DNA of 58,920 bases, from contig CAKRYI010000016.1 of the NCBI GenBank assembly GCA_934426825.1, forward strand, positions 1-58,920, given 5' to 3'. The DNA comes from an uncultured Acetatifactor sp. (GTDB lineage: Bacteria; Bacillota; Clostridia; Lachnospirales; Lachnospiraceae). Every line of letters starts with the position of its first letter. Positions within the stretch are counted from its first letter, which is position 1. Shown in pieces: positions 15,833-25,200 of this stretch. The position numbers and the translations under genes were made by a program. The notes under the pieces were generated by a model. The model was not told where the DNA came from. It was given only the letters and a program-made list of their open reading frames with translations, and made no database searches.

Positions 15833-15850
15833 CAGCCTTGTTATTTTTTT
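15829..15850 (+). terminator. Weak terminator after the M23 gene
   Basis: Short stem TAACA and TGTTA around GCCT, directly at the stop codon, followed by seven Ts (15844-15850). The stem is weak; some read-through into the butyrate operon is possible. Confidence 0.4.
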
Positions 15851-15872
15851 ATCAGGTTTTACATAAAATTCA

Positions 15873-15901
15873 TTGCAAAAGATTCTTACCTATGTTAAAC
15901 T
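15873..15901 (+). promoter_or_regulatory. Putative promoter of the butyrate operon
   Basis: TTGCAA (15873-15878) and TAAACT (15896-15901), 17 bp apart, 78 bp upstream of thlA. The leader is A/T-rich with no clear riboswitch or operator. Confidence 0.45.
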
Positions 15902-15978
15902 TAAGAAAGTCAGTAATGATAAAAAAATAACAATCTATTCACCATCAATTTACAAAATTATCATTGGAGGAAAAACAA

Positions 15979-17163
15979 ATGGCAAAGAAAGTTGTATTAG
16001 CAGGCGCTTGCCGTACCGCCATCGGAACGATGGGTGGTTCACTCAGCACTACACCCGCAGCAGAGCTGGGTGCTATCGTAATTAAGGAAGCATTGAAGAG
16101 AGCAGGCGTTGCTCCTGAAGCAGTGGATCAGGTTTACATGGGCTGCGTAATTCAGGCAGGACAGGGACAGAACGTTGCACGTCAGGCTTCCATCAAGGCA
16201 GGACTTCCTATCGAAGTACCCGCTGTTACCATGAACGTGGTATGTGGTTCCGGTCTGAACTGTGTAAATCAGGCAGCACAGATGATTATGGCAGGAGATG
16301 CAGACATCGTTGTTGCAGGTGGTATGGAGAACATGTCCATGGCTCCTTATGCAATTCCTCAGGGCCGTTACGGTTATCGTATGGGCAATGCAACCATGGT
16401 TGATACCATGATTAAAGATGCTTTGTGGGACGCTTTCAATGATTATCATATGATTAAGACCGCAGACAATATCTGCGAGGAGTGGGGGCTTACCCGTGAA
16501 GAGCTGGATGAGTTCGCACTTAAGAGCCAGCTGAAGGCTGAGGAAGCTCAGAAGAACGGCGCATTCAAGGCAGAAATCGTTCCGGTTGAAGTTAAGAAAA
16601 AGAAAGAGACCGTTATTTTCGATACCGACGAAGGTCCTCGTCACGGTTCTACTATCGAAGGTCTTGCAAAACTGCGCGCTATCAACCCCGGCGGATTTGT
16701 TACCGCAGGTAACGCTTCCGGTATCAACGACGGCGCTGCAGCAATCGTTGTAATGAGCGAAGAGAAGGCTAAAGAGCTTGGCGTTAAGCCTATGGCTACT
16801 TTCGTTGCAGGCGCTCTTGCAGGTGTTCGTCCTGAGGTTATGGGTATCGGACCTGTTGCATCTACCAAGAAAGTTATGGCAAAAGCAGGCATGAAGATTG
16901 AAGACTTCGATATTATCGAGGCTAACGAGGCATTCGCTGCACAGTCCGTAGCAGTAGGCAAGGACCTTGGCATTGATGTTGATAAGCAGCTGAACCCTAA
17001 CGGCGGCGCAATCGCACTGGGACATCCCGTAGGTGCATCCGGATGCCGTATTTTGGTTACTCTGTTGCATGAGATGCAGGCAAGAGGCGCTAAGACCGGT
17101 CTTGCAACTCTGTGCATCGGCGGTGGTATGGGCTGCTCCACCATCGTTAAGATTGAAGATTAA
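15979..17163 (+). CDS. thlA: Acetyl-CoA C-acetyltransferase (thiolase)
   Basis: 394 residues; condenses two acetyl-CoA to acetoacetyl-CoA, the entry step to butyrate. The acyl-binding nucleophile is Cys89 (NVVCGSGLN). His349 (GHPVGASG) and Cys379 (CIGGGMG) form the rest of the active site, with NEAFAAQ before them. ATG 15979 follows GGAGG (15966-15970). It is first in thlA-crt-hbd-bcd-etfB-etfA. Codon choice is biased, like that of the following genes, suggesting high expression. A hairpin separates it from crt, which may let thlA be expressed more than the rest. Confidence 0.95.
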   Translation: MAKKVVLAGACRTAIGTMGGSLSTTPAAELGAIVIKEALKRAGVAPEAVDQVYMGCVIQAGQGQNVARQASIKAGLPIEVPAVTMNVVCGSGLNCVNQAAQMIMAGDADIVVAGGMENMSMAPYAIPQGRYGYRMGNATMVDTMIKDALWDAFNDYHMIKTADNICEEWGLTREELDEFALKSQLKAEEAQKNGAFKAEIVPVEVKKKKETVIFDTDEGPRHGSTIEGLAKLRAINPGGFVTAGNASGINDGAAAIVVMSEEKAKELGVKPMATFVAGALAGVRPEVMGIGPVASTKKVMAKAGMKIEDFDIIEANEAFAAQSVAVGKDLGIDVDKQLNPNGGAIALGHPVGASGCRILVTLLHEMQARGAKTGLATLCIGGGMGCSTIVKIED

Positions 17164-17186
17164 TCAATAAACATTCAAAAAGCGAT

Positions 17187-17221
17187 AATCCGAGAAATCC
17201 GCAAAACGAGTTTCTCGGATT
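17187..17221 (+). promoter_or_regulatory. Hairpin between thlA and crt
   Basis: A perfect 11-bp stem, AATCCGAGAAA (17187-17197) and TTTCTCGGATT (17211-17221), with a 13-nt loop, lies 24 bp after the thlA stop and 36 bp before crt. No T-run follows, so it is not a standard terminator. It could stabilise the thlA mRNA end, mark a processing site, or be an operator. Confidence 0.6.
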
Positions 17222-17256
17222 GCGCCTGTAATGGATTAGAAAAATGGAGGATTACC

Positions 17257-18042
17257 ATGGAGTACATTTTATACGAACAGAAGGGTAGCTATGCCATCAT
17301 CACCATCAATCGTGAGAAGGCACTGAATGCTCTGAATTCTCAGGTGCTGGACGAGCTGAACCAGACTCTTGATCAGGTGAATCTGGATGAGGTAAGAGCA
17401 CTGATTCTGACTGGTGCAGGTCAGAAATCTTTCGTGGCAGGTGCGGACATCGGCGAGATGAGCACACTGACCAAGGCAGAGGGAGAGGCTTTCGGCAAGA
17501 AAGGAAACGATGTTTTCCGCAAGCTGGAGACATTCCCCATTCCCGTAATCGCTGCAGTAAACGGTTTTGCACTCGGCGGCGGATGCGAGATTTCCATGAG
17601 CTGTGACATCAGAATCTGTTCCGACAACGCAGTATTCGGACAGCCTGAGGTTGGACTCGGAATCACCCCCGGATTCGGCGGAACCCAGAGACTGGCACGT
17701 CTGGTAGGTGCAGGCATGGCAAAACAGATGATTTACACCGCACGCAATATCAAGGCTGACGAGGCTTACAGAATCGGTCTTGTAAATGCAGTATATACGC
17801 AGGAAGAACTGCTTCCCGCAGCAGAGAAGATGGCAGCAGGCATTGCGAAGAATGCGCCTATTGCTGTCCGCAACTGCAAGAAAGCAATCAATGAAGGTTT
17901 GGACGCTGATATGGATGATGCAATCGTAATCGAGGAAAAGCTGTTTGGCGACTGCTTCGAGACCGAGGATCAGAAGTACGGCATGGCATTTTTCCTTGAC
18001 AAAAACAAGGAAAAGGTAAAAGAGCCTTTCAAAAACAAGTAA
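17257..18042 (+). CDS. crt: Short-chain enoyl-CoA hydratase (crotonase)
   Basis: A 261-residue crotonase that dehydrates 3-hydroxybutyryl-CoA to crotonyl-CoA. The oxyanion hole residues are in FVAGADIGEM (60-68) and FALGGGCE. The catalytic acids are Glu111 (GGCEISMSCD) and Glu131 (GQPEVGLGI). The C-terminal helices are complete. Length equals Clostridium crotonases. GGAGG is eight bases before ATG. It comes second in the operon, after the intergenic hairpin, with a 93-bp gap from thlA. Confidence 0.95.
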   Translation: MEYILYEQKGSYAIITINREKALNALNSQVLDELNQTLDQVNLDEVRALILTGAGQKSFVAGADIGEMSTLTKAEGEAFGKKGNDVFRKLETFPIPVIAAVNGFALGGGCEISMSCDIRICSDNAVFGQPEVGLGITPGFGGTQRLARLVGAGMAKQMIYTARNIKADEAYRIGLVNAVYTQEELLPAAEKMAAGIAKNAPIAVRNCKKAINEGLDADMDDAIVIEEKLFGDCFETEDQKYGMAFFLDKNKEKVKEPFKNK

Positions 18043-18079
18043 TCCACAAAAACAATATAAATTTAAGGAGGAACTTTCA

Positions 18080-18919
18080 ATGAAAGTAGGTATTATTGGT
18101 GCAGGTACCATGGGTGCCGGAATTGCTCAGGCATTCGCTATGACAGACGGTTATGAAGTAGCTCTGTGCGATATTAAGCAGGAGTTTGCAGACGGCGGTA
18201 AGGCAAGAATCCTGAAAAACTTAAACTTCCTTGTTGGCAAGGAAAAGATTTCTCAGGAGAAGGCTGACGAAATCGCAGCTAAGATTACAACCGGTCTGAA
18301 AGATATTTGCGGAGACTGCGATCTGGTAATCGAGGTAGCTCCCGAAAATATGCAGATTAAGAAAACAACTTTCAAAGAGCTTCAGGACATTGTAAAACCT
18401 GAGTGCATCTTTGCTACCAATACTTCTTCCCTGTCCATCACCGAGATTGGTGCAGGCTTAGACAGACCTATGATTGGTATGCACTTCTTCAACCCTGCTG
18501 ACAGAATGAAGCTGGTTGAGGTTATTGCAGGCGAGAATACTCCCGCAGAACTGGTTGAGAAGATTAAGGCTATCGCAGTAGAAATCGGCAAGACTCCTGT
18601 AGAAGTAAAGGAAGCTCCCGGATTCGTAGTAAACAGAATCCTGATTCCTATGATTAACGAAGCAATCGGTATCTACGCTGACGGTACTGCAAGCGTTGCA
18701 GATATTGACGAGGCTATGAAGTTAGGTGCAAATCATCCCATGGGACCTTTGGCTCTCGGTGATTTGGTAGGTCTGGACATCGTTCTGGCTATTATGGAAG
18801 TTATCCAGAATGAGACCGGCGATCCTAAGTATCGTCCTCATCCCCTTCTTAGAAAGATGGTTCGTGCCGGCAAGCTCGGAAGAAAGACCGGTAAGGGCTT
18901 CTATGACTATTCTAAATAA
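18080..18919 (+). CDS. hbd: 3-hydroxybutyryl-CoA dehydrogenase
   Basis: A 279-residue enzyme reducing acetoacetyl-CoA to 3-hydroxybutyryl-CoA with NAD(P)H. The dinucleotide site is GAGTMGAGIAQ (7-17). The catalytic residues sit in NTSSLSITEI and GMHFFNPADRMKLVEVI (His135, then the paired Glu). GFVVNRIL and GANHPMGPLALGDLVGLD complete the C-terminal dimer domain. An AAGGAGG site precedes ATG. Spacing of 37 bp from crt and 33 bp to bcd supports one transcript. Confidence 0.95.
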   Translation: MKVGIIGAGTMGAGIAQAFAMTDGYEVALCDIKQEFADGGKARILKNLNFLVGKEKISQEKADEIAAKITTGLKDICGDCDLVIEVAPENMQIKKTTFKELQDIVKPECIFATNTSSLSITEIGAGLDRPMIGMHFFNPADRMKLVEVIAGENTPAELVEKIKAIAVEIGKTPVEVKEAPGFVVNRILIPMINEAIGIYADGTASVADIDEAMKLGANHPMGPLALGDLVGLDIVLAIMEVIQNETGDPKYRPHPLLRKMVRAGKLGRKTGKGFYDYSK

Positions 18920-18952
18920 GTAATTGACAAACAAAATGGAGGAAATAAAATC

Positions 18953-20119
18953 ATGGATTTTACTTTAAGCAAAGAACATGAAATGGCGCGTACTCTTTTC
19001 AAAGAGTTCGCAGAAAAAGAAGTAAAGCCTCTCGCTCAGGAGGTTGATGAGACTGAAGTATTCCCCAGAGGAACAGTTGAGAAAATGGCAAAGAACGGTT
19101 TCCTTGGTATTCCCGTTCCCAAGCAGTACGGCGGACAGGGTTGTGACCCTCTGACCTACGTTATGTGCGTTGAGGAGATGTCCAAGGTATGCGGTACCAC
19201 AGGCGTTATCGTTTCCGCACACACCTCTCTGTGCTGTGATCCTATCCAGACATTCGGTACCGAAGAGCAGAAGCAGAAATACCTGATTCCCCTTGCAAAA
19301 GGTGAGAAGCTCGGTGCTTTCGGTCTGACCGAGCCCGGTGCAGGTACTGACGCTCAGGGACAGCAGACAAAGGCTGTTTTGGACGGCGACGAGTATGTAC
19401 TCAACGGTTCCAAGATTTTCATTACCAACGGTAAGGAAGCTGACGTATATGTTATCTTCGCTGTAACCGGCGTAGTTGAGAAGCGCGGCAAGATGTTAAA
19501 AGAGATTTCCGCATTCATCGTTGAAAAAGGAACTCCCGGATTTACTTTCGGTACCAAAGAGAACAAGATGGGTATCCGTGGTTCATCCACCTACGAGTTG
19601 ATTTTCACCGACTGCCGTATTCCCAAGGAGAACCTGCTTGGTAAATTAGGACAGGGCTTCAAGATTGCAATGCACACTCTGGATGGCGGACGTATCGGTA
19701 TCGCTGCACAGGCACTCGGTCTTGCTGAGGGCGCTTTGGAGACAACCATTGCATACGTTCAGGAGAGAAAACAGTTCGGCAGAAGCATCGGCGCTTTCCA
19801 GAACACCCAGTTCCAGCTGGCAGACATGGCTACCAAGGTAGAGGCTGCTAAGATGTTAGTATACAAGGCTGCTATGAAGAAGGCTGAGTATGCAACCAAC
19901 CCGAAGGTATCTTACTCTGTAGAAGCTGCTATGGCAAAACTGTACGCAGCAGAGGTAGCTATGGAAGTTACTACCAAGGCTGTTCAGCTGCACGGTGGTT
20001 ACGGTTACATCAGAGAGTACGATGTAGAGCGTATGATGCGTGATGCTAAGATTACTGAGATTTACGAAGGTACCAGCGAGGTACAGAGAATGGTTATTTC
20101 CGCAAATCTGCTTAAATAA
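18953..20119 (+). CDS. bcd: Butyryl-CoA dehydrogenase
   Basis: 388 residues; an FAD acyl-CoA dehydrogenase that reduces crotonyl-CoA to butyryl-CoA. Visible are the FAD/substrate loop FGLTEPGAGTDAQGQQT, RGSSTYEL, the adenine-side QLHGGYGYIREY, and the catalytic base Glu372 in YEGTSEVQRM. Length matches short-chain enzymes. It is next to etfB and etfA. In anaerobes this Bcd/EtfAB complex is known to couple crotonyl-CoA reduction to ferredoxin reduction (electron bifurcation), which is a main energy step of the pathway. Confidence 0.95.
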   Translation: MDFTLSKEHEMARTLFKEFAEKEVKPLAQEVDETEVFPRGTVEKMAKNGFLGIPVPKQYGGQGCDPLTYVMCVEEMSKVCGTTGVIVSAHTSLCCDPIQTFGTEEQKQKYLIPLAKGEKLGAFGLTEPGAGTDAQGQQTKAVLDGDEYVLNGSKIFITNGKEADVYVIFAVTGVVEKRGKMLKEISAFIVEKGTPGFTFGTKENKMGIRGSSTYELIFTDCRIPKENLLGKLGQGFKIAMHTLDGGRIGIAAQALGLAEGALETTIAYVQERKQFGRSIGAFQNTQFQLADMATKVEAAKMLVYKAAMKKAEYATNPKVSYSVEAAMAKLYAAEVAMEVTTKAVQLHGGYGYIREYDVERMMRDAKITEIYEGTSEVQRMVISANLLK

Positions 20120-20155
20120 TTCATACACAAAACTATAATAAGGAGTGAAAATACA

Positions 20156-20938
20156 ATGAAAATCGTTGTTTGTATTAAACAGGTTCCCGATACCAAGGGC
20201 GGCGTTAAATTCAATCCCGACGGTACTCTGGACAGAGCAGCCATGATGACTATCATGAACCCCGATGACAAAGCAGGTCTGGAAGCAGCACTGAGATTGA
20301 AGGACCAGTACGGTGCAGAAGTTACCGTTATTACCATGGGTCTTCCCAAGGCAGAGGATGTTCTGCGTGAGGCAATGGCTATGGGCGCTGACAAGGGAAT
20401 CCTTGTTACCGACCGTGTACTCGGCGGTGCAGATACATGGGCAACCAGCCAGACTCTGGCAGGTGCTCTCCGTAACCTTGATTATGACCTTATCATTACC
20501 GGTCGTCAGGCAATCGACGGCGATACCGCACAGGTAGGACCTCAGATTTCCGAGCACCTTGGAATCCCTGTAATCTCTTATGCACAGAAGATTCAGGTAG
20601 AAGGCGACAGCGTAATCGTAGAACGTCAGTTTGATGACAGATACCATGTCCTGAAAGCAAAAATGCCCTGCCTGATTACTGCTTTGGCAGAGTTGAACGA
20701 GCCCCGTTATATGACTCCCGGCGGAATCTTTGATGCCTGCAAGGCAGAGATTACCGTATGGGGAAGAGCAGACCTTAAGGATGTAGAAGATTCCAACCTT
20801 GGTCTGAAAGGTTCACCTACCCAGATTGCTAAGGCTTCCGATAAGGTAAGAAAGGGTGCCGGCGAGAAGGTTACTCTGGATCCTGCAGAGGCTGTTGATT
20901 ACATTGTTGGCAAACTGAAAGAGAAACATGTAATCTAA
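20156..20938 (+). CDS. etfB: Electron transfer flavoprotein subunit beta
   Basis: A 260-residue EtfB beginning MKIVVCIKQVPDTKGGVKFN, followed by the ETF-beta nucleotide-fold core: MNPDDKAGLEAALRL, GADKGILVTDRVLGGADTWA, ITGRQAIDGDTAQVGPQ. It pairs with EtfA to carry FAD and pass electrons from NADH to Bcd and ferredoxin. The gene starts after AAGGAGTG and is followed by etfA with a 57-bp gap. Confidence 0.95.
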   Translation: MKIVVCIKQVPDTKGGVKFNPDGTLDRAAMMTIMNPDDKAGLEAALRLKDQYGAEVTVITMGLPKAEDVLREAMAMGADKGILVTDRVLGGADTWATSQTLAGALRNLDYDLIITGRQAIDGDTAQVGPQISEHLGIPVISYAQKIQVEGDSVIVERQFDDRYHVLKAKMPCLITALAELNEPRYMTPGGIFDACKAEITVWGRADLKDVEDSNLGLKGSPTQIAKASDKVRKGAGEKVTLDPAEAVDYIVGKLKEKHVI

Positions 20939-20995
20939 TGCTCCTATTCAGAAAATCACATGGATACAGTCATATAATATATGGAGGAAAACACA

Positions 20996-22042
20996 ATGAA
21001 TTTAGAAGAATATAAGGGCGTATATGTCTTCGCACAGCAGGTAGACAACGTAATCAACGGTATTGCCCTCGAATTAATCGGTAAGGGAAAAGACCTTGCA
21101 GATGCTCTGGGAACCGAAGTAACTGCTGTATTGGTTGGTAGCGATGTAAAAGGTCTTGCTGATGAGCTGGCTGAGTACGGCGCTGACAAGGTTATCGTAG
21201 TAGATGACCCTGAACTGAAAGAGTACAGAACTGAGCCTTATGCACATGCACTGGCTTCCGTAATCAACAAATACAAACCTGAAATTTTCCTGGTTGGTGC
21301 AACTGCAATCGGACGTGATCTGGGTCCCCGCGTTTCCGCAAGAATCCACACCGGTCTGACCGCAGACTGTACACAGCTTGAAATCGGTGATTTCCCGATT
21401 AACCCGATTCCCGGCAAAGAGCAGAAGCACAATCAGTTGCTGATGACCCGTCCTGCATTCGGCGGTAACACCATCGCAACCATTGCCTGCCCTGATTTCC
21501 GTCCTCAGATGGCTACTGTTCGTCCCGGCGTTATGCAGAAGAGAGCAAGAGTAGCAGGCGCTAAGGCTAACGTAGAAGAGTTCAATCCCGGATTTACTCC
21601 CGACAACAAGTATGTTGAGATTCTCGACATCGTTAAGGCAGTATCCGATACCGTTGATATTATGGACGCTAAGATTCTGGTATCCGGCGGACGTGGTGTA
21701 GGAAGCGCTGAAAACTTCAAGCTGTTGGATGACCTCGCAGCAGTTCTCGGTGGTACCGTAAGTTGCTCCCGTGCAGTTGTAGATGCAGGCTGGAAGCCCA
21801 AGGATCTGCAGGTTGGACAGACCGGTAAAACCGTTCGTCCCAACGTATACTTTGCAATCGGTATCTCCGGTGCAATCCAGCACGTAGCTGGTATGGAGGA
21901 GTCCGACATTATCATCGCTATCAACAAGGATGAGACCGCTCCTATCTTCGATGTAGCTGATTACGGCATCGTTGGTGACTTGAACAAGATTCTGCCTGCT
22001 CTGACCGAGAGCTTAAAGGCAGAGATGGCTGCAAAGAACTAA
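20996..22042 (+). CDS. etfA: Electron transfer flavoprotein subunit alpha
   Basis: A 348-residue EtfA; ATG 20996 follows GGAGG at 20984-20988. The N-terminal alpha/beta domain (FVFAQQ-like start YVFAQQVDNVINGIALELIG) is followed by the FAD-binding C-terminal domain, with SGGRGVGSAENF, VDAGWKPKDLQVGQTGKTV, PNVYFAIGISGAIQHVAGM and AINKDETAPIFDVADYGIVG. It is the last gene of the operon, closed by a strong terminator at 22078. No extra ferredoxin domain is fused at the N-terminus. Confidence 0.95.
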   Translation: MNLEEYKGVYVFAQQVDNVINGIALELIGKGKDLADALGTEVTAVLVGSDVKGLADELAEYGADKVIVVDDPELKEYRTEPYAHALASVINKYKPEIFLVGATAIGRDLGPRVSARIHTGLTADCTQLEIGDFPINPIPGKEQKHNQLLMTRPAFGGNTIATIACPDFRPQMATVRPGVMQKRARVAGAKANVEEFNPGFTPDNKYVEILDIVKAVSDTVDIMDAKILVSGGRGVGSAENFKLLDDLAAVLGGTVSCSRAVVDAGWKPKDLQVGQTGKTVRPNVYFAIGISGAIQHVAGMEESDIIIAINKDETAPIFDVADYGIVGDLNKILPALTESLKAEMAAKN

Positions 22043-22077
22043 TTCTTTCCTGCGAAAGAGTGACAGAGAAATAATAG

Positions 22078-22120
22078 AACTGCCGTATTTCGATTTTATC
22101 GACAATACGGCAGTTTTTTT
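22078..22120 (+). terminator. Terminator of the butyrate operon
   Basis: A perfect 12-bp stem AACTGCCGTATT (22078-22089) and AATACGGCAGTT (22104-22115), 14-nt loop, seven Ts in all. Confidence 0.92.
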
Positions 22121-22204
22121 GCGAAAATACTTGACCTGCCCCCCATGGTATGTTGTATTATGGATATAAAAAGCAGATATTCAAAAGGAGGAGGTTTCTG
22201 TTTT

Positions 22205-25200
22205 ATGAAGAAACGAGTATTAAGTCTGTTCATGGCATTTACGCTCTGTTTCTCCATGCAGCCCACAGTGGCGTTTGCAGGGGGAACGGGTGTTGTGACA
22301 GAACAGGAAGCACCAAGCGGTGAGAATACCACTGAGGTATTTACCGCAGACAGTATCAGTGGCGGCGACGTCAGCGGCGGGGACGCCGGCGTGCAGGATA
22401 CAGAAAAGGATGCGACGCTGCAGGCTGTGCAGGCGCTTATCAATGCCCTGCCGGACGAAGTGACGGCGGAGAATGCGGACGAGCTTCAGGCACAGTTGAT
22501 TGCCATTGATAAGGCACTGACGGAACTGAGCGAGGAGCAGATTGCGCAGCTGGATATGGCGCGCTGTGAAAGTATTTGCGCGGCTTTGACCGGGCTTGTG
22601 GCGGTGCAGGACGGCGAGCATAATCACCCTGTCTGTGGCTTGACGTGTACCCATATGGATGAGAACGGCAATCCGCTACATGAGGACGGTGTGACATGGA
22701 CACCTATCAGTACCGGGGAGGAACTCCTCCAAAAACAATGGACAAAAGGAAACTACTATCTGACTCAAAACGTGGCACTGACGGAGGGCTGGGCTCCTGC
22801 AGACGGCACCGTCCTCTGTCTCAACGGGTATAGCATCACTGTGAATTATAGTGATGCTGTCATTGCAGTTTCATCCGGCAGGACCTTCACACTGTGCAAC
22901 TGTAGCAACACGGGTATGGGCACCGTCACCCATGGTACGGGTGATAACGGCACCCAATACACCGGTTATGGCGTACTTCTGACATATGATAGTACATTCA
23001 ATATGTACGGTGGTAAGATCAGTGGTAATATCTCCGATGAATTAGGAGGCATCGGTGCTGGCGTGCATGTGTCACGCAGCAAGTTTAATATGTACGGCGG
23101 CGAAATCAGCGATAATACCTCCAGTAACGTCAACGGAGGAGGCGGCGTGTATGTGGAGGCAAATAGCAGCTTCACCATGGAGGGCGGAAGCATCAGAAAC
23201 AACAAAGTGACGTCTACTGCAGAGGGCGACGGAGGCGGCGTGCATGTGGCAGGTGGTTCTTTCATCATGAAGGGTGGCGACATCACCGGAAACACGGCTT
23301 ATATGGGAGGCGGCGTGTGTATGGAGAATTTGGATACTGCCGCGTCTTCCTTCACCATGACCGGCGGCACAATAACCCAAAATACAGCTTCCTATAAAGG
23401 AGGCGGCGTGTGTATGACTGATGCTTGTTCAGACGATGATACCTTCACCATGACCGGTGGCGAGATTACTGACAACATCACTGAAAATACTAAGAACAAG
23501 AGTAACGGTGGCGGTGTGTATTTTGGAGGCAAGGGCGCTTTTATTGTATCCGGCAATGTGAAAATCACGGGCAATAAATACGGTGATGCCTCAAACAATG
23601 TTTATTTGTCTAACAAGCCCATTACAATCGCCGGCGCCCTGACCGGCAGTATTGGTGTGACCACGGTTACGAAGGCTTCCCTGAGCAATCCGCAGAAGAT
23701 TGCCGAGGCTGGAGGGACTTATGAGCCGACCGATGAGGATGCGGCTTGCTTTAGCAGCGATGCAGGTTACGTTCCGTTTCTTGTGGACAAAGAGGTGAGG
23801 CTGTACCTGAGCACGCCACAAAAGCACCCTGTCTGTGGCGCAATTTGTAATCATCCTGACAAGCACCCTGTCGTAATCTGGGAAGGCATCTCCGATCTGG
23901 GCGATATCAGGGAGAGCGGCTACTACTATCTGACTCAAAACAGTACAAGGAGCACCGAACTCGATTTCTCTAACTGGAGTGATGTGCACTTGTGCCTAAA
24001 CGGTAAAACAATTACAGGGGGTAATATTGTATTTGGAACACCGAACCCCACTCTGAGTGACACTCTGTGCGACTGTGACGGCGGGGGAAAAATCACCGGC
24101 TCAACCTCTTCAAACGGTGCCATATCCCTAGATTCCGGTAACCTTGATATGTATGGCGGCGAGATTTCCGGTAATAGTACGCTGGGCATGTATGTGAGCG
24201 GTGGAACATTTAACATGTACGGCGGTAAGATTACTAAAAACAACTATGAAGGCGTTGACGGCTATGCCGGCGGTGTGCGGGTGGATGCTGACGGTACATT
24301 CAATATGTACGGCAGTGCCGAAATCAGCGACAACACCGCTACATTTAAAACACAAGGGGACAATTCCGGCTACTACGGTGCGGCTGGCGTGTATGTGAAC
24401 GGCGGTACATTCAAAATGACCGAAAATGCCGAGGTTAGCGGCAATATCCTCACGATTGACGATGCACTCGGCAGCAGCTCCAACAACTATGCCGGCGGTG
24501 TGTATGCGAAAGACGGTAATGTGACTGTCGGCGGAAGTGTGAAGATTACCGGGAACAAGAAGGGCGAAAGCAATAGTAATGTCTGCCTGCCTGATGGTAA
24601 GACTATCACGGTAGGCGAGGCGTTGACCGACAGCGCTTCCATCAGCGTAATTACGGAGACACCAATCGAGGTGGGCGATGAAGCTGTCATTGCCGTTGGA
24701 ACAGATACCCACATGCTGATGGATGATGACCTGAAGGCTTTCAACAGTGATGCCACCAACATCAAAAAGGAAATACAGGGCGGAAAAATCATTTTTCAAA
24801 ATGGCAGGCATTGGCATTCTGTTTGCGGCGAGGAGAATTGCGGCAAGGATGGCCATGGTACGGATGAGAAGTGGAAGGCTATCTCTAAGCTCAGTGACAT
24901 TACAGCAAGCGGATCTTACTATCTGAAAAATGATGTCAGCCTCGGTGGAGGCAGTTGGGAGTGCACATATCCGGATGTAAAACTTTGCTTAAACGGAAAG
25001 AAGATTACCGGTGGTTCCGGACGCGGCGCCATCAAGGTCGTAAGCGGAGCGTCCCTTGCCATCACGGACTGTCAGGCGCAGGTCGGCGAGATTACTCAAG
25101 GGACTAACTGGACGGGCTACTACGGGATAAGTGTAGAAGGCATGCTCACTCTGTGGAACGGTTCCATCACCGGAAATGCGATTATGTACAGTGGTGTGTA

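Noticed and set aside
16039..17070. A 343-residue open frame on the minus strand antisense to thlA
   Set aside because: It mirrors the biased codon use of thlA, is Cys/His-rich with no family match, and has no ribosome site. The same holds for long antisense frames under crt, bcd, etfA and secA.
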